Part shown: one piece after another, positions 18,128 to 27,299 of the stretch
Layout: each line of letters opens with the position of its first letter
How positions within the stretch are numbered: the first letter of the stretch is position 1
DNA from: Arenimonas terrae
GTDB lineage: Bacteria; Pseudomonadota; Gammaproteobacteria; Xanthomonadales; Xanthomonadaceae
Length of the DNA stretch: 64,000 nt
Assembly: GCF_006265115.1 (NCBI RefSeq)
Contig: NZ_SMDR01000001.1
Span: 310,001-374,000, forward strand
Direction: 5' to 3'
The notes under the pieces: model-generated
Databases searched by the model: none
The model's input: only the letters and a program-made list of their open reading frames with translations
Told to the model about the DNA's origin: nothing
Translations under genes and position numbers: made by a program

Positions 18128-21100
18128 ATCCGCTGGCGCTGGAGATGATGTCGGACATTTGTGAGCCCCATATCAACTCGTTGGCAAGGTAGTTTGGAAG
18201 CGGTCCAAACGTAAGCGCTGGACTTTGAAGCGGGTTAAGTCCCTCGCCATACGTGTGCGCGACCCCGTTCCGAACAGTCCGCGCGGCGTATCCAGGTTCA
18301 AAAAACCCGTCGCTTCCCGCCATGTTTACGACGAGCGGATCGCCTGTAATCAGATCTTCTGTCAGATAGCTCGTCACTGGATTGCTCATTAGAGGGACAA
18401 CGGCCGCATTGTTCGCCGTTCCTCCCGTGGTTGCCGGGCGGGGCCCGCCAGCATCTGGTGTGGGGCGGTTGATCAGCCCGTTCATCACCGAGGCTGGGTC
18501 TTTACATCCAATATTCCGGGTGACGTCATAACGATGATAGAGAAGAGCGTTTCGGACGCCATTCGAGTTGATGTGCTCGGGAAACCCCTTCGGAGTCGGG
18601 ACCATGAACATAGGCCCGCCCGGATAGTGGCATAAGGTGTCCCCTCGGTGAGAGACGCAGTACTGACCTCTGGGGTCGAAGTTTACAGCCGGATTTCCTC
18701 CGGCATAGCCATAGGTCGAGGCTCCCCCCGCCAACCCAATTGGATCCGACTGCACATACCGCCCGGTGCCCGGATCGTAATCCCGGAAGTAGTTGTAGTG
18801 CAGCCCGGTCTCTTCGTCGAAGTACTGCCCGGGGTAGCGCAGGTTGAACGTGTAGGCGACGGTGTCGCCGTCCGGGTCTTCGTTCGCGGCATGGTCGCCG
18901 AACGCGCTGCCCGTCAGGTCCCAGCGCCAGACGACGGCGTTGGTGCCGGGATGTACGATGGCCCGCGGCGTGCCCAGGTGGTCGGTCAGCACGTACTGGT
19001 GGCTGCTGCCGGCATGGCTGCCCAGCACCGCCACCAGGGTGTCGTCGAGCCAGACGTATTCCTGGATCCGGGCGCCGGCGTCGTCGTATTCGCCCAGCAG
19101 GCGGCCGGCTTCGTCGTAAACGAAAGTGACATCGCCGCCGGTGACGGTGGGGTTGCGTTTGACCACCCGCTCGCCGCGGGCGTTGTAGCCGTATTCCCGG
19201 GTCAGCACGCCGCCGTCGGTGAGCTGGCTCATCCGGCCGCGGTCGTCGTAGGTGAAGACGCGGCTGGCGCCGACCGTCGTGGTGTTGCCGGCGGCGTCGT
19301 AGCCGCGGGCCGTGGCGCCGGTCTGGGTCAGGCGGTGGCTGGTGGTGGGGTAGGTGTAGGCCTCGGTCGTCCCGGCGGTTTTGCTCTGGCGGTTGCCGGT
19401 GGCGTCGTAGGTGAAGGCCTGGATCGGGGTGGCGCCATTCTTCAGCGCTTCGAGCCGGTCGAGGGCGTCGTAGTCGATGCTGCGCGTGGCGGTGCCGCCC
19501 CCGGCCAGCCGCTCGTCCAGCCCGGTGACATTGCCGACGGCGTCGAGGGTGTAGTCCAGGGCCAGGCCATCCACGGCGCTGTCGGCGATGGCCGCGATGC
19601 CGTAGTTGCCGTCGTAGGTCCTGTCCAGCGTGCGGCCGTTGCCGAAGGTCACCCCCGTCGCGGGCCCGAAGGGCAGGTAGTCCACGTCCGAGACCACGGT
19701 GACGGCCGCGCTGCCCGCCGTCGGCTGGGCCATCACGCCGGTGATGCGGCCGGCGGCATCGCGCTGGTAGGTGACGACGGCGCCGCTGGGGTAAGTCATC
19801 GCCACCAACCTGTTGGCGGCGTTGTGGGTGTAGCCGACGGTGGCGTCGGGCGTGCCCGTCACCGACTGCAGCTTGCGCACCACGTTGCCGCGGCGGTCGT
19901 AGCAGTAGGCCGTGCTGCCGCTGGGGTCGGTGAAGCCGGACAGGCGGCCGCTGGCGAAGGTCTCGCCGGGGACGCAGACGGTGGGTGCGGTGTCGTAGCT
20001 GAAGCCGATGTCCTGGCCGGGCGTGGGCAGGTCGAGGGCGGTCAGGCGGTTCAGGGCGTCGTAGCCGTAGATCGTCGTAATACCGCGGGCATCGGTCTGG
20101 CTGGCGCGGTTGCCGGCGGCGTCGTAGGTGTAGGTGGTGGTGCCGGTGTCCGGGCTGGCCAGCGTCACCAGGTCGCCCAGGCCGTTGTAGCCGTAGCTGG
20201 TGGTCAGGCCCTTGGGGTCGATCACGGCGGTGAGGTTGTCGCGGGCGTCGTACTGGAACTGGGTCTCGGCGCGCTCGGGACCGGTACCGCCGACATTGGC
20301 GATGCTGCGCTTGAGGCGGCCCAGCGGGTCGTAGTCGTGGTCGGTGGTGCGGCCGAAGGCGTCGGTGACCGTGTCCACTTGGCCCACCGCGTCGTAGGTG
20401 AAGTCGGTGGGCGTGGACAGCGCGTCGGCCAGGGTCTCGAGCTGGCCGAGCTGGTCGTAGACGCGGCTGAGGCTGTGCCTGAGCACGTTGCCGGCGTCGC
20501 GGGTCTCTTCGCTGATGCGGTGGCCGGCGCCGTCGAGCGTGTAGCTGACGGTATTGCCGAAGTTGTCTTCGATGCCGGTCAGGCGATGGGCCTGGTCGTA
20601 GCTGAACTCGACGAAGGCGCCGTCGGGCTGGGTGACCTTGGTGACCTGGCCGACGTTGTCGTAGTCCAGCCGGGTGATGGCGTCGTCGGCCTCGGTGCCG
20701 TTGTCGGCGCCGCGGACCTTGCGGGCGGTGAGCCAGCCGCGGACGTTGTATTCCAGATCCGTCACGATGCCGTTGGCATCGACGACCTGGAGCGGCCGGC
20801 CGGCCAGGTCGTAGCGGCTGTAGGTCGTCACCGCGCCCGTGGCGTCGGTGACCCGGTACAGGTCGCCCTTGCGGTGGCAGGCGCCGCCGGTGCTGCAGCC
20901 TGTCAGGTCGTCCGCGCTGCGGTACTCGAAGCTGGCGGTGTCGGCCACATCGGTGCGGGGCCCATCCATCGATTTCAGCAGGCCGAGGATGGGGCAGGTG
21001 CTGTTGGGGGCGGCCACGTCGGTGGCGTCGCAGTAGGCATACAGGGTCTGTCGAACGCCGCTGGGCGCGGACGCCAAGCTTCCGCAGACGTAGCTGGCAT

Positions 21101-23087
21101 TTGCCGAGTCGGGATCAATGGCGCAGGAGGCGCGGATCTGTCCGGCAGCTTCGTAGGCCGCAGTTAGCAGGGATTCGGTGTCGAAAACTCCGGCGACCTT
21201 ACTCTGGACCTCAGTAGATATGATCCGGTGCCTGGCGTCACGCGCCATGAGCCTGCGACGCTCGCTCTCTAGGTTGACCGATTCCGTCACGGAGTTCGTG
21301 TAGGTGTCTGCGTATCCGAACGTGGTCGTTGTTCCATCCGCCTCCGTTAGCGACAACAATCTCGCCGTGCTGTCGTACGTCTTCTCCACTTCACCATCGC
21401 CATCGGTTCGTGAAAGCGTGCGTCGTGTACGGTGCGAAGAGAACGTGTAATCGACCGATTCCCCGGTCGCGCGGGTGACCGTCGCCGCGAAGCCGCCGGT
21501 ATAGGCGACGGTCGTCATATCGTGCGTCGGAGATCCAGGATTCCCGGTGTTGAGTCGACTTAGAATCGCCCGGCCACGGTTGTCGTACCCGAATGTCGCC
21601 ATTCGGTTTCCGCGTTCATCGGTGATGCCTGTCAGGTGGTGTTTGAATCCCGCCGGCGCCAGGCCGGTTTCGCCATAGTGATAAACGCGCACGCTTCCAT
21701 CGGGGCGCTCGACCGATGTCAGGTTGCCGTTGGCGTCGTAGCCATACAGCGTCTCTTCGCCCATGTCCGTACGCGTCGCGAGCAAGCGGCTTCCGGGGTC
21801 GTAAAGCAAGGTCAGCGCCCGGCCCTTCGCGTCGGTGATCGTGGTCAGGCGTCCCATGCCGTCGTAGGCCAGAGTCACCGCATTGGCCAGGTCGTCGGGA
21901 TGATAGACGCGCGTCAGATTCCCGTCGTAGTCGAACTCCTTGGTTGACCCGTCGGGTTCGATCAGGCGATAACCGCCCCCGAAGTCCCGAAGAACCTTGT
22001 CCGGATTTGTCTCGGATCGGAAGATTCCGGTCGCAACGCTCCGGAAGAAGTCGTAGTAGCCTCGGTCGCTGTACAGAGTCTTCGGGTTGCGCTCGGCATA
22101 AAGCTTGTCGGTGTAGGAGTGTTGCCATCCGGGGGCGAGCGTGCGCATCGGATCGGACGTCCCCGAGATGTCAATGGTCCGGGTCGGATCTTCCTGTTGA
22201 AGCGAGTGGTAGCTACGACCGAATTCCCTTCCAGCGAAAACGAAGTCCGTCTCGAACCGGGCTTTGTCCCCTGTGCCTGGATACACGGGGTTGCAGTTGC
22301 CGGGCTCGCAGGCCACCTGAAGAACGGTCGAGTCGATATAGGGCTTGGCAGCGGTGGACCGGCACATCTGGTGCGGCGCCACCTCGTTGTTCCCGTCGCT
22401 GTAAGCCGGGGCCTTGCCGGAGCGGGCAACCATGCCGGAAGGGCAGGTCATGCTGGCTTCCATCGACATCCAGTCTTCGTGATGATTCGGTTCGTCGTCA
22501 TCACCGCAGGTCATGTCGAACTCCATCAGTCGCTTGTGTTCAGTGCTGGGAAACGTGTATTGGATCCGCGCCGACTGAGGATGGCCGGAGTACTGGCTCA
22601 CGGTGTGATATGGGCTGGCGTACGACCCCGTTGCGTAGTAGGGGGTGATAGTGCAGGTGGGATATGCCTGCTGGTAGTGCGCAAACTTTCCAGCCATCAT
22701 TTCTGCTTCGTTGGCGCACCGGGTGGGGTCCGCCGAGCTGGGGGCGCATATTCCTTGCGCGGGCCCCCAGCCGCCAATCGTGTATGACGGCTCCGAGATG
22801 ACCTGGGGCGGCTGATACGGGACAGAGTAGGTCGTCCTCAGGACGGTTGAGGCACCGTAGTTGATCACCCGGGTGGACTCTGGCTGAAGAAGTGAGCCAT
22901 GCGGATGGCTGGCGCGCATGGCAGATACTGCTTCATCGCGACTGTCGTAAACGCCGCCATTGAAGGAATAAGACCAGATGTCCTGCGCCGCTACGGTCGG
23001 ATTCAAGAGAAGCCAGGCCGCGAGAATCTGGAAGGCGATGACGACGCTATGGGCGCCAAAACGGAAGCGTTTCGAGAGGAGGTTCAT
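18111..23087 (-). CDS. Secreted RHS/YD-repeat protein with a variable C-terminal tip
   Basis: The 1658-residue protein starts at the ATG at 23087, preceded by AGGAA, and has a signal peptide ending near residue 34 (WLLLNPTVAAQ), pointing to Sec export. Residues about 270-350 resemble the DUF6531 N-terminal RHS region (GREFGRSYHS). Dozens of YD repeats (for example YDALNRL, YDPLGRL) fill about 390-1350. The RHS core follows near 1366-1450 with GRYVQSDPIGLAGG. A roughly 180-residue tip begins after NFDPRGQ (near 1473) and ends GCGCSE. I do not recognise the tip. Both ends of the gene are lower in GC than the repeat region, which suggests transfer and tip exchange. Confidence 0.92.
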   Translation of the reverse strand: MNLLSKRFRFGAHSVVIAFQILAAWLLLNPTVAAQDIWSYSFNGGVYDSRDEAVSAMRASHPHGSLLQPESTRVINYGASTVLRTTYSVPYQPPQVISEPSYTIGGWGPAQGICAPSSADPTRCANEAEMMAGKFAHYQQAYPTCTITPYYATGSYASPYHTVSQYSGHPQSARIQYTFPSTEHKRLMEFDMTCGDDDEPNHHEDWMSMEASMTCPSGMVARSGKAPAYSDGNNEVAPHQMCRSTAAKPYIDSTVLQVACEPGNCNPVYPGTGDKARFETDFVFAGREFGRSYHSLQQEDPTRTIDISGTSDPMRTLAPGWQHSYTDKLYAERNPKTLYSDRGYYDFFRSVATGIFRSETNPDKVLRDFGGGYRLIEPDGSTKEFDYDGNLTRVYHPDDLANAVTLAYDGMGRLTTITDAKGRALTLLYDPGSRLLATRTDMGEETLYGYDANGNLTSVERPDGSVRVYHYGETGLAPAGFKHHLTGITDERGNRMATFGYDNRGRAILSRLNTGNPGSPTHDMTTVAYTGGFAATVTRATGESVDYTFSSHRTRRTLSRTDGDGEVEKTYDSTARLLSLTEADGTTTTFGYADTYTNSVTESVNLESERRRLMARDARHRIISTEVQSKVAGVFDTESLLTAAYEAAGQIRASCAIDPDSANASYVCGSLASAPSGVRQTLYAYCDATDVAAPNSTCPILGLLKSMDGPRTDVADTASFEYRSADDLTGCSTGGACHRKGDLYRVTDATGAVTTYSRYDLAGRPLQVVDANGIVTDLEYNVRGWLTARKVRGADNGTEADDAITRLDYDNVGQVTKVTQPDGAFVEFSYDQAHRLTGIEDNFGNTVSYTLDGAGHRISEETRDAGNVLRHSLSRVYDQLGQLETLADALSTPTDFTYDAVGQVDTVTDAFGRTTDHDYDPLGRLKRSIANVGGTGPERAETQFQYDARDNLTAVIDPKGLTTSYGYNGLGDLVTLASPDTGTTTYTYDAAGNRASQTDARGITTIYGYDALNRLTALDLPTPGQDIGFSYDTAPTVCVPGETFASGRLSGFTDPSGSTAYCYDRRGNVVRKLQSVTGTPDATVGYTHNAANRLVAMTYPSGAVVTYQRDAAGRITGVMAQPTAGSAAVTVVSDVDYLPFGPATGVTFGNGRTLDRTYDGNYGIAAIADSAVDGLALDYTLDAVGNVTGLDERLAGGGTATRSIDYDALDRLEALKNGATPIQAFTYDATGNRQSKTAGTTEAYTYPTTSHRLTQTGATARGYDAAGNTTTVGASRVFTYDDRGRMSQLTDGGVLTREYGYNARGERVVKRNPTVTGGDVTFVYDEAGRLLGEYDDAGARIQEYVWLDDTLVAVLGSHAGSSHQYVLTDHLGTPRAIVHPGTNAVVWRWDLTGSAFGDHAANEDPDGDTVAYTFNLRYPGQYFDEETGLHYNYFRDYDPGTGRYVQSDPIGLAGGASTYGYAGGNPAVNFDPRGQYCVSHRGDTLCHYPGGPMFMVPTPKGFPEHINSNGVRNALLYHRYDVTRNIGCKDPASVMNGLINRPTPDAGGPRPATTGGTANNAAVVPLMSNPVTSYLTEDLITGDPLVVNMAGSDGFFEPGYAARTVRNGVAHTYGEGLNPLQSPALTFGPLPNYLANELIWGSQMSDIISSASGCGCSE

Positions 23088-23298
23088 CGGATTCCTGGTT
23101 CCGGGGCTCAATACAAGCAAGTATGTCGGGCGACGGATAAAACTGGGGCATAGCGTTCCGCAATCGCGCGAGCTCAGCTGCGCGACTTCCGGGTAACGGA
23201 CGTGTCCCCAGATACCGGACAGCGGATCAGGCCCCTGGCTCGCGGTTTTGTGACCGTGTTCTCAGATGTTCAGTCCGCCTTCTTTGCTGGGGCGGAAC

Positions 23299-23334
23299 GC
23301 CGACGAAGTGGAGGGCGACTGCGGCTTCGTCAGC
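23299..23334 (-). terminator. Possible hairpin at the end of haaO
   Basis: GCCGACGAAG (23299-23308) pairs with CTTCGTCAGC (23325-23334) with one mismatch. It spans the haaO stop codon on the minus strand and has no strong T run, so it may be a weak terminator or an mRNA end structure. Confidence 0.35.
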
Positions 23335-23851
23335 CCTGGAACTTCGCCGGCGCCGGGTTCAGGTGGCCGCAGGCGGTGCAGGTGCGGAGTTCGGCGGAGC
23401 GGTAGAAGCGCTCGAAGACCGCCGGGAACTGGGTCTCGATGTCCTCGAGGGCGAAGAACTCCGAGTACAGCGGGTGGTTGCACTTCTCGCAGTACCACAG
23501 CAGCCCGTCCTTCTCGTGCGGCAGGCGCTTGCGTTCGATCACCAGGCCGATGCCGCCGGCCAGACGCTGCGGCGAGTGCGGCACGCGCGGTGGCAGGTAG
23601 AAGACCTCGCCGGCCCTGATCGGGATGTCGCGCACGGCGCCGTCCTCCTGGATCTTCAGCACCATCTCGCCCTCGAGCTGGTAGAAGAATTCCGGGCCTT
23701 CGTCGTGGTGGTAGTCGGTGCGGGCGTTCGGGCCGCCGACGATCATCACGATGAAATCGCCGTCGACGATGCACTTGTTGGCCACCGGCGGCTTGAGCAG
23801 GTGCCGGTGCTCGTCGATCCACTGCTGCAGGTTGAAGGCGGGGGTGAGCAT
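23330..23851 (-). CDS. haaO: 3-hydroxyanthranilate 3,4-dioxygenase
   Basis: Fe(II) cupin dioxygenase that opens 3-hydroxyanthranilate to 2-amino-3-carboxymuconate semialdehyde. In the 173-residue protein the iron ligands are His48, Glu54 and His92, with substrate-binding Arg44 and Arg96. The C-terminus has two Cys-x-x-Cys pairs (YCEKC and CTAC), the rubredoxin-like second metal site of the bacterial type. It starts 1 base after the stop of the deaminase gene. It supplies the substrate of ACMSD, which is now separated from it by the RHS module. Confidence 0.95.
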   Translation of the reverse strand: MLTPAFNLQQWIDEHRHLLKPPVANKCIVDGDFIVMIVGGPNARTDYHHDEGPEFFYQLEGEMVLKIQEDGAVRDIPIRAGEVFYLPPRVPHSPQRLAGGIGLVIERKRLPHEKDGLLWYCEKCNHPLYSEFFALEDIETQFPAVFERFYRSAELRTCTACGHLNPAPAKFQG

Positions 23852-23852
23852 G

Positions 23853-24284
23853 TCAGCGTGACTCCGGGAAGGCCGCCACGCATTTGAGCTCGATCGCGAT
23901 CGGCGTGGGCAGGGCGGTGATGCCCAGCGTGGTGCGGCAGGGCGCCTTGTTGACGTCGGGGAAATATTCGGCCCAGACGCCGTTGTAGGCGTGGAAATCG
24001 CTCTGCATGTCGGTCAGGTAGACGGTGACGTCCACCAGCCAGTCCCAGCGGCAGTGGCTGGCCTCGAGCACGGCGCGCACGTTGGCGAACACCGAATGGC
24101 ACTGGGTCACGATGTCGTAGTCCACAAGCCGGCCGGCGGCGTTGTAGACGTTGCCGGGAATCTCGTTGGTGCCGGGCGTGCGCGGCCCGATGCCGGAGAG
24201 GAACAGCAGGTTGCCGACCCGGCGCGCGTGCGGATAGCGCCCGACGGGAAGCGGCGCACCGCTGGCGTGGATGATCTCGCTCAC
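23853..24284 (-). CDS. nbaF: RidA-family protein, probable 2-aminomuconate deaminase
   Basis: The 143-residue protein belongs to the RidA/YjgF fold ([20 protein letters not shown], then [20 protein letters not shown]). In 2-nitrobenzoate and tryptophan catabolic clusters the homologue deaminates 2-aminomuconate to 4-oxalocrotonate. That role is inferred here from its position between haaO and the semialdehyde dehydrogenase. The start is a GTG at 24284 overlapping the TGA of the carbonic anhydrase gene (GTGA). A general enamine/imine deaminase role is the alternative. Confidence 0.88.
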   Translation of the reverse strand: MSEIIHASGAPLPVGRYPHARRVGNLLFLSGIGPRTPGTNEIPGNVYNAAGRLVDYDIVTQCHSVFANVRAVLEASHCRWDWLVDVTVYLTDMQSDFHAYNGVWAEYFPDVNKAPCRTTLGITALPTPIAIELKCVAAFPESR

Positions 24285-24943
24285 CGGTCGTCCTTGAGTT
24301 TGCCGCGGATGTGGTCCATCGCCATGCCGTAGGCGACCGGCAGCTCGTCGTTGGAATCCACGCCCATGCCCAGCTCGCGGACGCGGCCGTCGAGCAGGGA
24401 ATAGACCCATGCGTGCACGCTCAGTTTCTGGCCGCGGGCCCAGGCGTCCTGGACGATGGTCGTCTGGCAGACGTTGACGACCTGCTCGACCACGTTCAGC
24501 TCGCACAGGCGCGCATGCCGCAGCGATTCGAGCTCGACTTCCGCCAGCAGGGCTGCGTGCTTGTGGCCGACGTCGGCGACGTGGCGCAGCCAGTTGTCGG
24601 CCAGGCCGACGCGGGTGCCGGTCAGGGCCGCATGCACGCCGCCGCAGCCGTAGTGGCCGACCACCAGGATGTGTTCGACCTTGAGCACGTCCACCGCGAA
24701 CTGGATCGTGCTCAGGCAATTGAGGTCGGTGTGCACGACCACGTTGGCGACGTTGCGGTGCACGAACACTTCGCCCGGCTGCAGGCCGGTGATCTGGTTG
24801 GCCGGCACGCGCGAGTCCGAACAGCCGATCCACAGGTACTTCGGCGCCTGCAGCTGCGAGAGGCGCTTGAAGAACTGCGGGTCCTCGGCGCGCACCCTGG
24901 CGGCCCATTCGCGGTTCCTGTCGAGCAGTTCCTTCAGTGGCAT
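24281..24943 (-). CDS. can: Beta-class carbonic anhydrase
   Basis: Zinc enzyme that interconverts CO2 and bicarbonate. The 220-residue protein has the beta-class motifs CSDSRVPANQI (first zinc cysteine with the Asp-Arg dyad) and VGHYGCGGV (His and Cys zinc ligands). It matches the Can type in length. The start is 4 bases after the ALDH stop and its end overlaps the deaminase start, so it is embedded in the kynurenine degradation operon. A role in handling the CO2 released by ACMSD is a reasonable inference. Confidence 0.95.
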   Translation of the reverse strand: MPLKELLDRNREWAARVRAEDPQFFKRLSQLQAPKYLWIGCSDSRVPANQITGLQPGEVFVHRNVANVVVHTDLNCLSTIQFAVDVLKVEHILVVGHYGCGGVHAALTGTRVGLADNWLRHVADVGHKHAALLAEVELESLRHARLCELNVVEQVVNVCQTTIVQDAWARGQKLSVHAWVYSLLDGRVRELGMGVDSNDELPVAYGMAMDHIRGKLKDDR

Positions 24944-24947
24944 CGGA

Positions 24948-26393
24948 TCATCCCAGGTCGATGGTGACGTTCTTGGCTTCGGTGAAGAAGCGCAGGGCTT
25001 CCCAGCCGCCTTCGCGGCCCAGTCCCGACTGCTTCACGCCGCCGAAGGGCGTGCGCAGGTCGCGGTTCATCCAGGTGTTGACCCAGACCACGCCGGCTTC
25101 GATGCGGTCGGCGAGGCGGTGCGCGCGGCCCAGGTCCGAGGTCCAGAGGCTGGCGGCCAGGCCGTAGGGCACGGCATTGGCCAGGGCCAGCGCTTCGTCC
25201 TCGGTGTCGAAGGCCTGCAGCGTGACGACGGGGCCGAAGATCTCTTCGGTATTGGTGCGGCAATCCGGGCCCAGCCCCTCGATCACGGTCGGGGCGATGA
25301 ACCAGCCGTCGGCGCAGCGGCCGGCGGGTTGCACCGCGTCGCCGCCGCAGAGCACCCGGCCGCCTTCGGCCTTCGCCAGCGCGATGCAGGCCATCACCTT
25401 GTCGAAGTGCGGTTTCGAGACGACGGGGCCGGTGGTGGTGGCGGGGTCCTGCGGATCGCCGACCACCAGCGCCTTGGCTCGCGCCACCAGCGCGTCGCGG
25501 AACTCGCCGTAATAACCGCGCTCGACCAGGAGGCGCGAGCCGCACAGGCAGATCTGCCCGGAGTTGAGGAAGGCCGAGCGCACGACGGTGTCGAGCAGCT
25601 TCGCCTTCGGCGCGTCGGCGAACACCAGGGTCGGGTTCTTGCCGCCCAGTTCGAGCGAGGTTTTCTTCAGCGAACGCGCGCAGCTCTCCGCGATGCGCGT
25701 GCCCACCGCCGTGCTGCCGGTGAAGCTGATCGCCTTGACCTGGGGGTGGTCCACCAGCGCCTGGCCGACGGCGGCGCCGCGGCCCTGCACGATGTTGAAC
25801 ACGCCGGGCGGAAAACCGATCTCGCGCGCGACTTCGCCCAGCATCCACGCCGTCACCGGCGTCACTTCCGAGGGTTTGCCGACCACGCAGTTGCCCGCGG
25901 CCAGGGCCGGCGCGAACTTCCAGGTGAACAGGTACAGCGGCAGGTTCCAGGGGCTGATCACGCCGACCACGCCCAGCGGCTGGCGCAGGGTGTAGTTGAC
26001 GATGCCCGGCGCCGAATGCGATTCGCTGGCGAACTGGGTGGCGGCGGCGGCGAAGAAGCGCAGGTTGCTGACCGCGCGCGGGATGTCGAGGTTGCGCGCC
26101 AGCGCCAGCGGCTTGCCCACGTCCCGCGATTCGGCGGCGGCGAACTCATCCAGGCGCGCCTCCAGCGCATCGGCCAGGCGTTCGATCCAGGCGGCGCGGT
26201 CGCTGGCGGGCAGGGCCGACCAGGCCGGGAAGGCCTGCCGCGCGGCTGCGACGGCGGCCGCCACGTCGTCGGCGTCGCCGTCCGGGCACTGCGCGTAAGC
26301 CTGGCCGGTGGCCGGTTCGAAGACATCGAGCCAGGCGCCGCGTGTAGCGGTCACCGCTTGGCCGCCGATCAGATGGGATAGCCGCAGGCTCAT
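24948..26393 (-). CDS. nbaE: Probable 2-aminomuconic semialdehyde dehydrogenase (ALDH family)
   Basis: NAD-dependent aldehyde dehydrogenase, 481 residues. Visible ALDH motifs are SPWNLPLYLFTWK (cofactor region), SFTGSTAVG, ELGGKNP with the general base Glu, and GQICLCGSR with catalytic Cys282. Its best-fitting substrate is 2-aminomuconate semialdehyde, the ACMSD product, judged from the neighbouring deaminase and haaO genes and resemblance to hydroxymuconic semialdehyde dehydrogenases. The ATG at 26393 is chosen because it gives the usual ALDH N-terminus; upstream open frame is the nei gene in another phase. It leads the ALDH-can-deaminase-haaO run. Confidence 0.9.
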   Translation of the reverse strand: MSLRLSHLIGGQAVTATRGAWLDVFEPATGQAYAQCPDGDADDVAAAVAAARQAFPAWSALPASDRAAWIERLADALEARLDEFAAAESRDVGKPLALARNLDIPRAVSNLRFFAAAATQFASESHSAPGIVNYTLRQPLGVVGVISPWNLPLYLFTWKFAPALAAGNCVVGKPSEVTPVTAWMLGEVAREIGFPPGVFNIVQGRGAAVGQALVDHPQVKAISFTGSTAVGTRIAESCARSLKKTSLELGGKNPTLVFADAPKAKLLDTVVRSAFLNSGQICLCGSRLLVERGYYGEFRDALVARAKALVVGDPQDPATTTGPVVSKPHFDKVMACIALAKAEGGRVLCGGDAVQPAGRCADGWFIAPTVIEGLGPDCRTNTEEIFGPVVTLQAFDTEDEALALANAVPYGLAASLWTSDLGRAHRLADRIEAGVVWVNTWMNRDLRTPFGGVKQSGLGREGGWEALRFFTEAKNVTIDLG

Positions 26394-26446
26394 GCCGCCA
26401 AGCTTAACCGCCGTCGCGCCCGTACGGACAGGTTCGGCCTGGCCAT

Positions 26447-27259
26447 TCAGCGCTGGCAGAGCGGGCACCAGTAGAGCCGCCGGCCACCGAGTTCGTGCCG
26501 CACAACCAGGTCGCCGCAGCGCGGGCAGGGCTGGCCTTCGCGGTCGAAGACCTGGAAGCGGAAACCGGCCGGCGTGTCGGTGAGGTAGTCGCTGCGCATG
26601 CCCGCCGCCGGTTCGATGCCGCGGGTTCGGTAGCTGGCGCGCGGCACGTCGAGCAGGGCCTTGGCCAGGCGCTGGCGTTCGACCGCCGACAGGTCGGCCG
26701 GGCGCCGCTGCGGCGCGATACCGGCGGTGAACAGCACCTCCGAGCGCAGGTAGTTGCCCATGCCGGCCAGGAAGGCCTGGTCCAGCAGCAGGGCGACCAG
26801 CGAGCGGCCGGCGAAACGCGGCTCCTGCAGCCGCTTGGCCACGGCCGCGGGTTTGAGCGCCGGGTCGAGCACGTCGGGGCCGAGCTTCGAGAGGAAGGGA
26901 TGACGTTCGAGCTCGGCGGTTTTCCACATCTGCACCTCGGACGCGGAATACAGCAGGATCGCGCTGGCCTCGGTCTCGAGCGCCACGCGCAGCGAGCGGC
27001 CGCTGTCGGGCCGCGGCCCGGCCGGCGCGATGGTCCAGACGCCGTAGAGCTGGTTGTGCGAATACAGCGTCAGCCCGTGCTCGAAATGGGTCAGCAGGGC
27101 CTTGCCGTGCGGCGCGATCGCGGTGATGCGGCGCCCGACCAGGTCGCGCTGGTAGCGCTTGAGTTCGGGGAAGTGGAACCAGGCGGCGGTGAGCGGCCGG
27201 CCGACCACGGCGGCCGCCAGCTGGTCGGCGGTGCGGCGGATTTCAGGACCTTCGGGCAT
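26447..27259 (-). CDS. nei: Endonuclease VIII (DNA glycosylase/AP lyase)
   Basis: Base-excision repair enzyme for oxidised pyrimidines. The 270-residue protein begins MPEGPEIRR, with Pro2 and Glu3 as the catalytic N-terminus of the Fpg/Nei family. It has GMGNYLRSEVLF (H2TH region) and a C-terminal zinc finger with CPRCG and WCPLCQ. The IRR after MPEGPE points to Nei rather than MutM. It is 53 bases upstream of the ALDH gene on the same strand. Confidence 0.93.
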   Translation of the reverse strand: MPEGPEIRRTADQLAAAVVGRPLTAAWFHFPELKRYQRDLVGRRITAIAPHGKALLTHFEHGLTLYSHNQLYGVWTIAPAGPRPDSGRSLRVALETEASAILLYSASEVQMWKTAELERHPFLSKLGPDVLDPALKPAAVAKRLQEPRFAGRSLVALLLDQAFLAGMGNYLRSEVLFTAGIAPQRRPADLSAVERQRLAKALLDVPRASYRTRGIEPAAGMRSDYLTDTPAGFRFQVFDREGQPCPRCGDLVVRHELGGRRLYWCPLCQR

Positions 27260-27299
27260 GGCGACAGGATGACGGCGGCTGCGTGCAGGCCGCGTGCAG

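Noticed and set aside
18648-21167. Plus-strand open frame of over 800 codons opposite the RHS repeat region
   Set aside because: It mirrors the YD repeats on the other strand (Val/Gly/Ala-rich repetitive translation), so its openness follows from the repeat and codon bias of the RHS gene.
18740-22000. Regular repeats suggesting a CRISPR or tandem DNA array
   Set aside because: The periodicity is at protein level (YD repeats of the RHS protein); unit spacing and sequence vary and there are no identical direct repeats with unique spacers.
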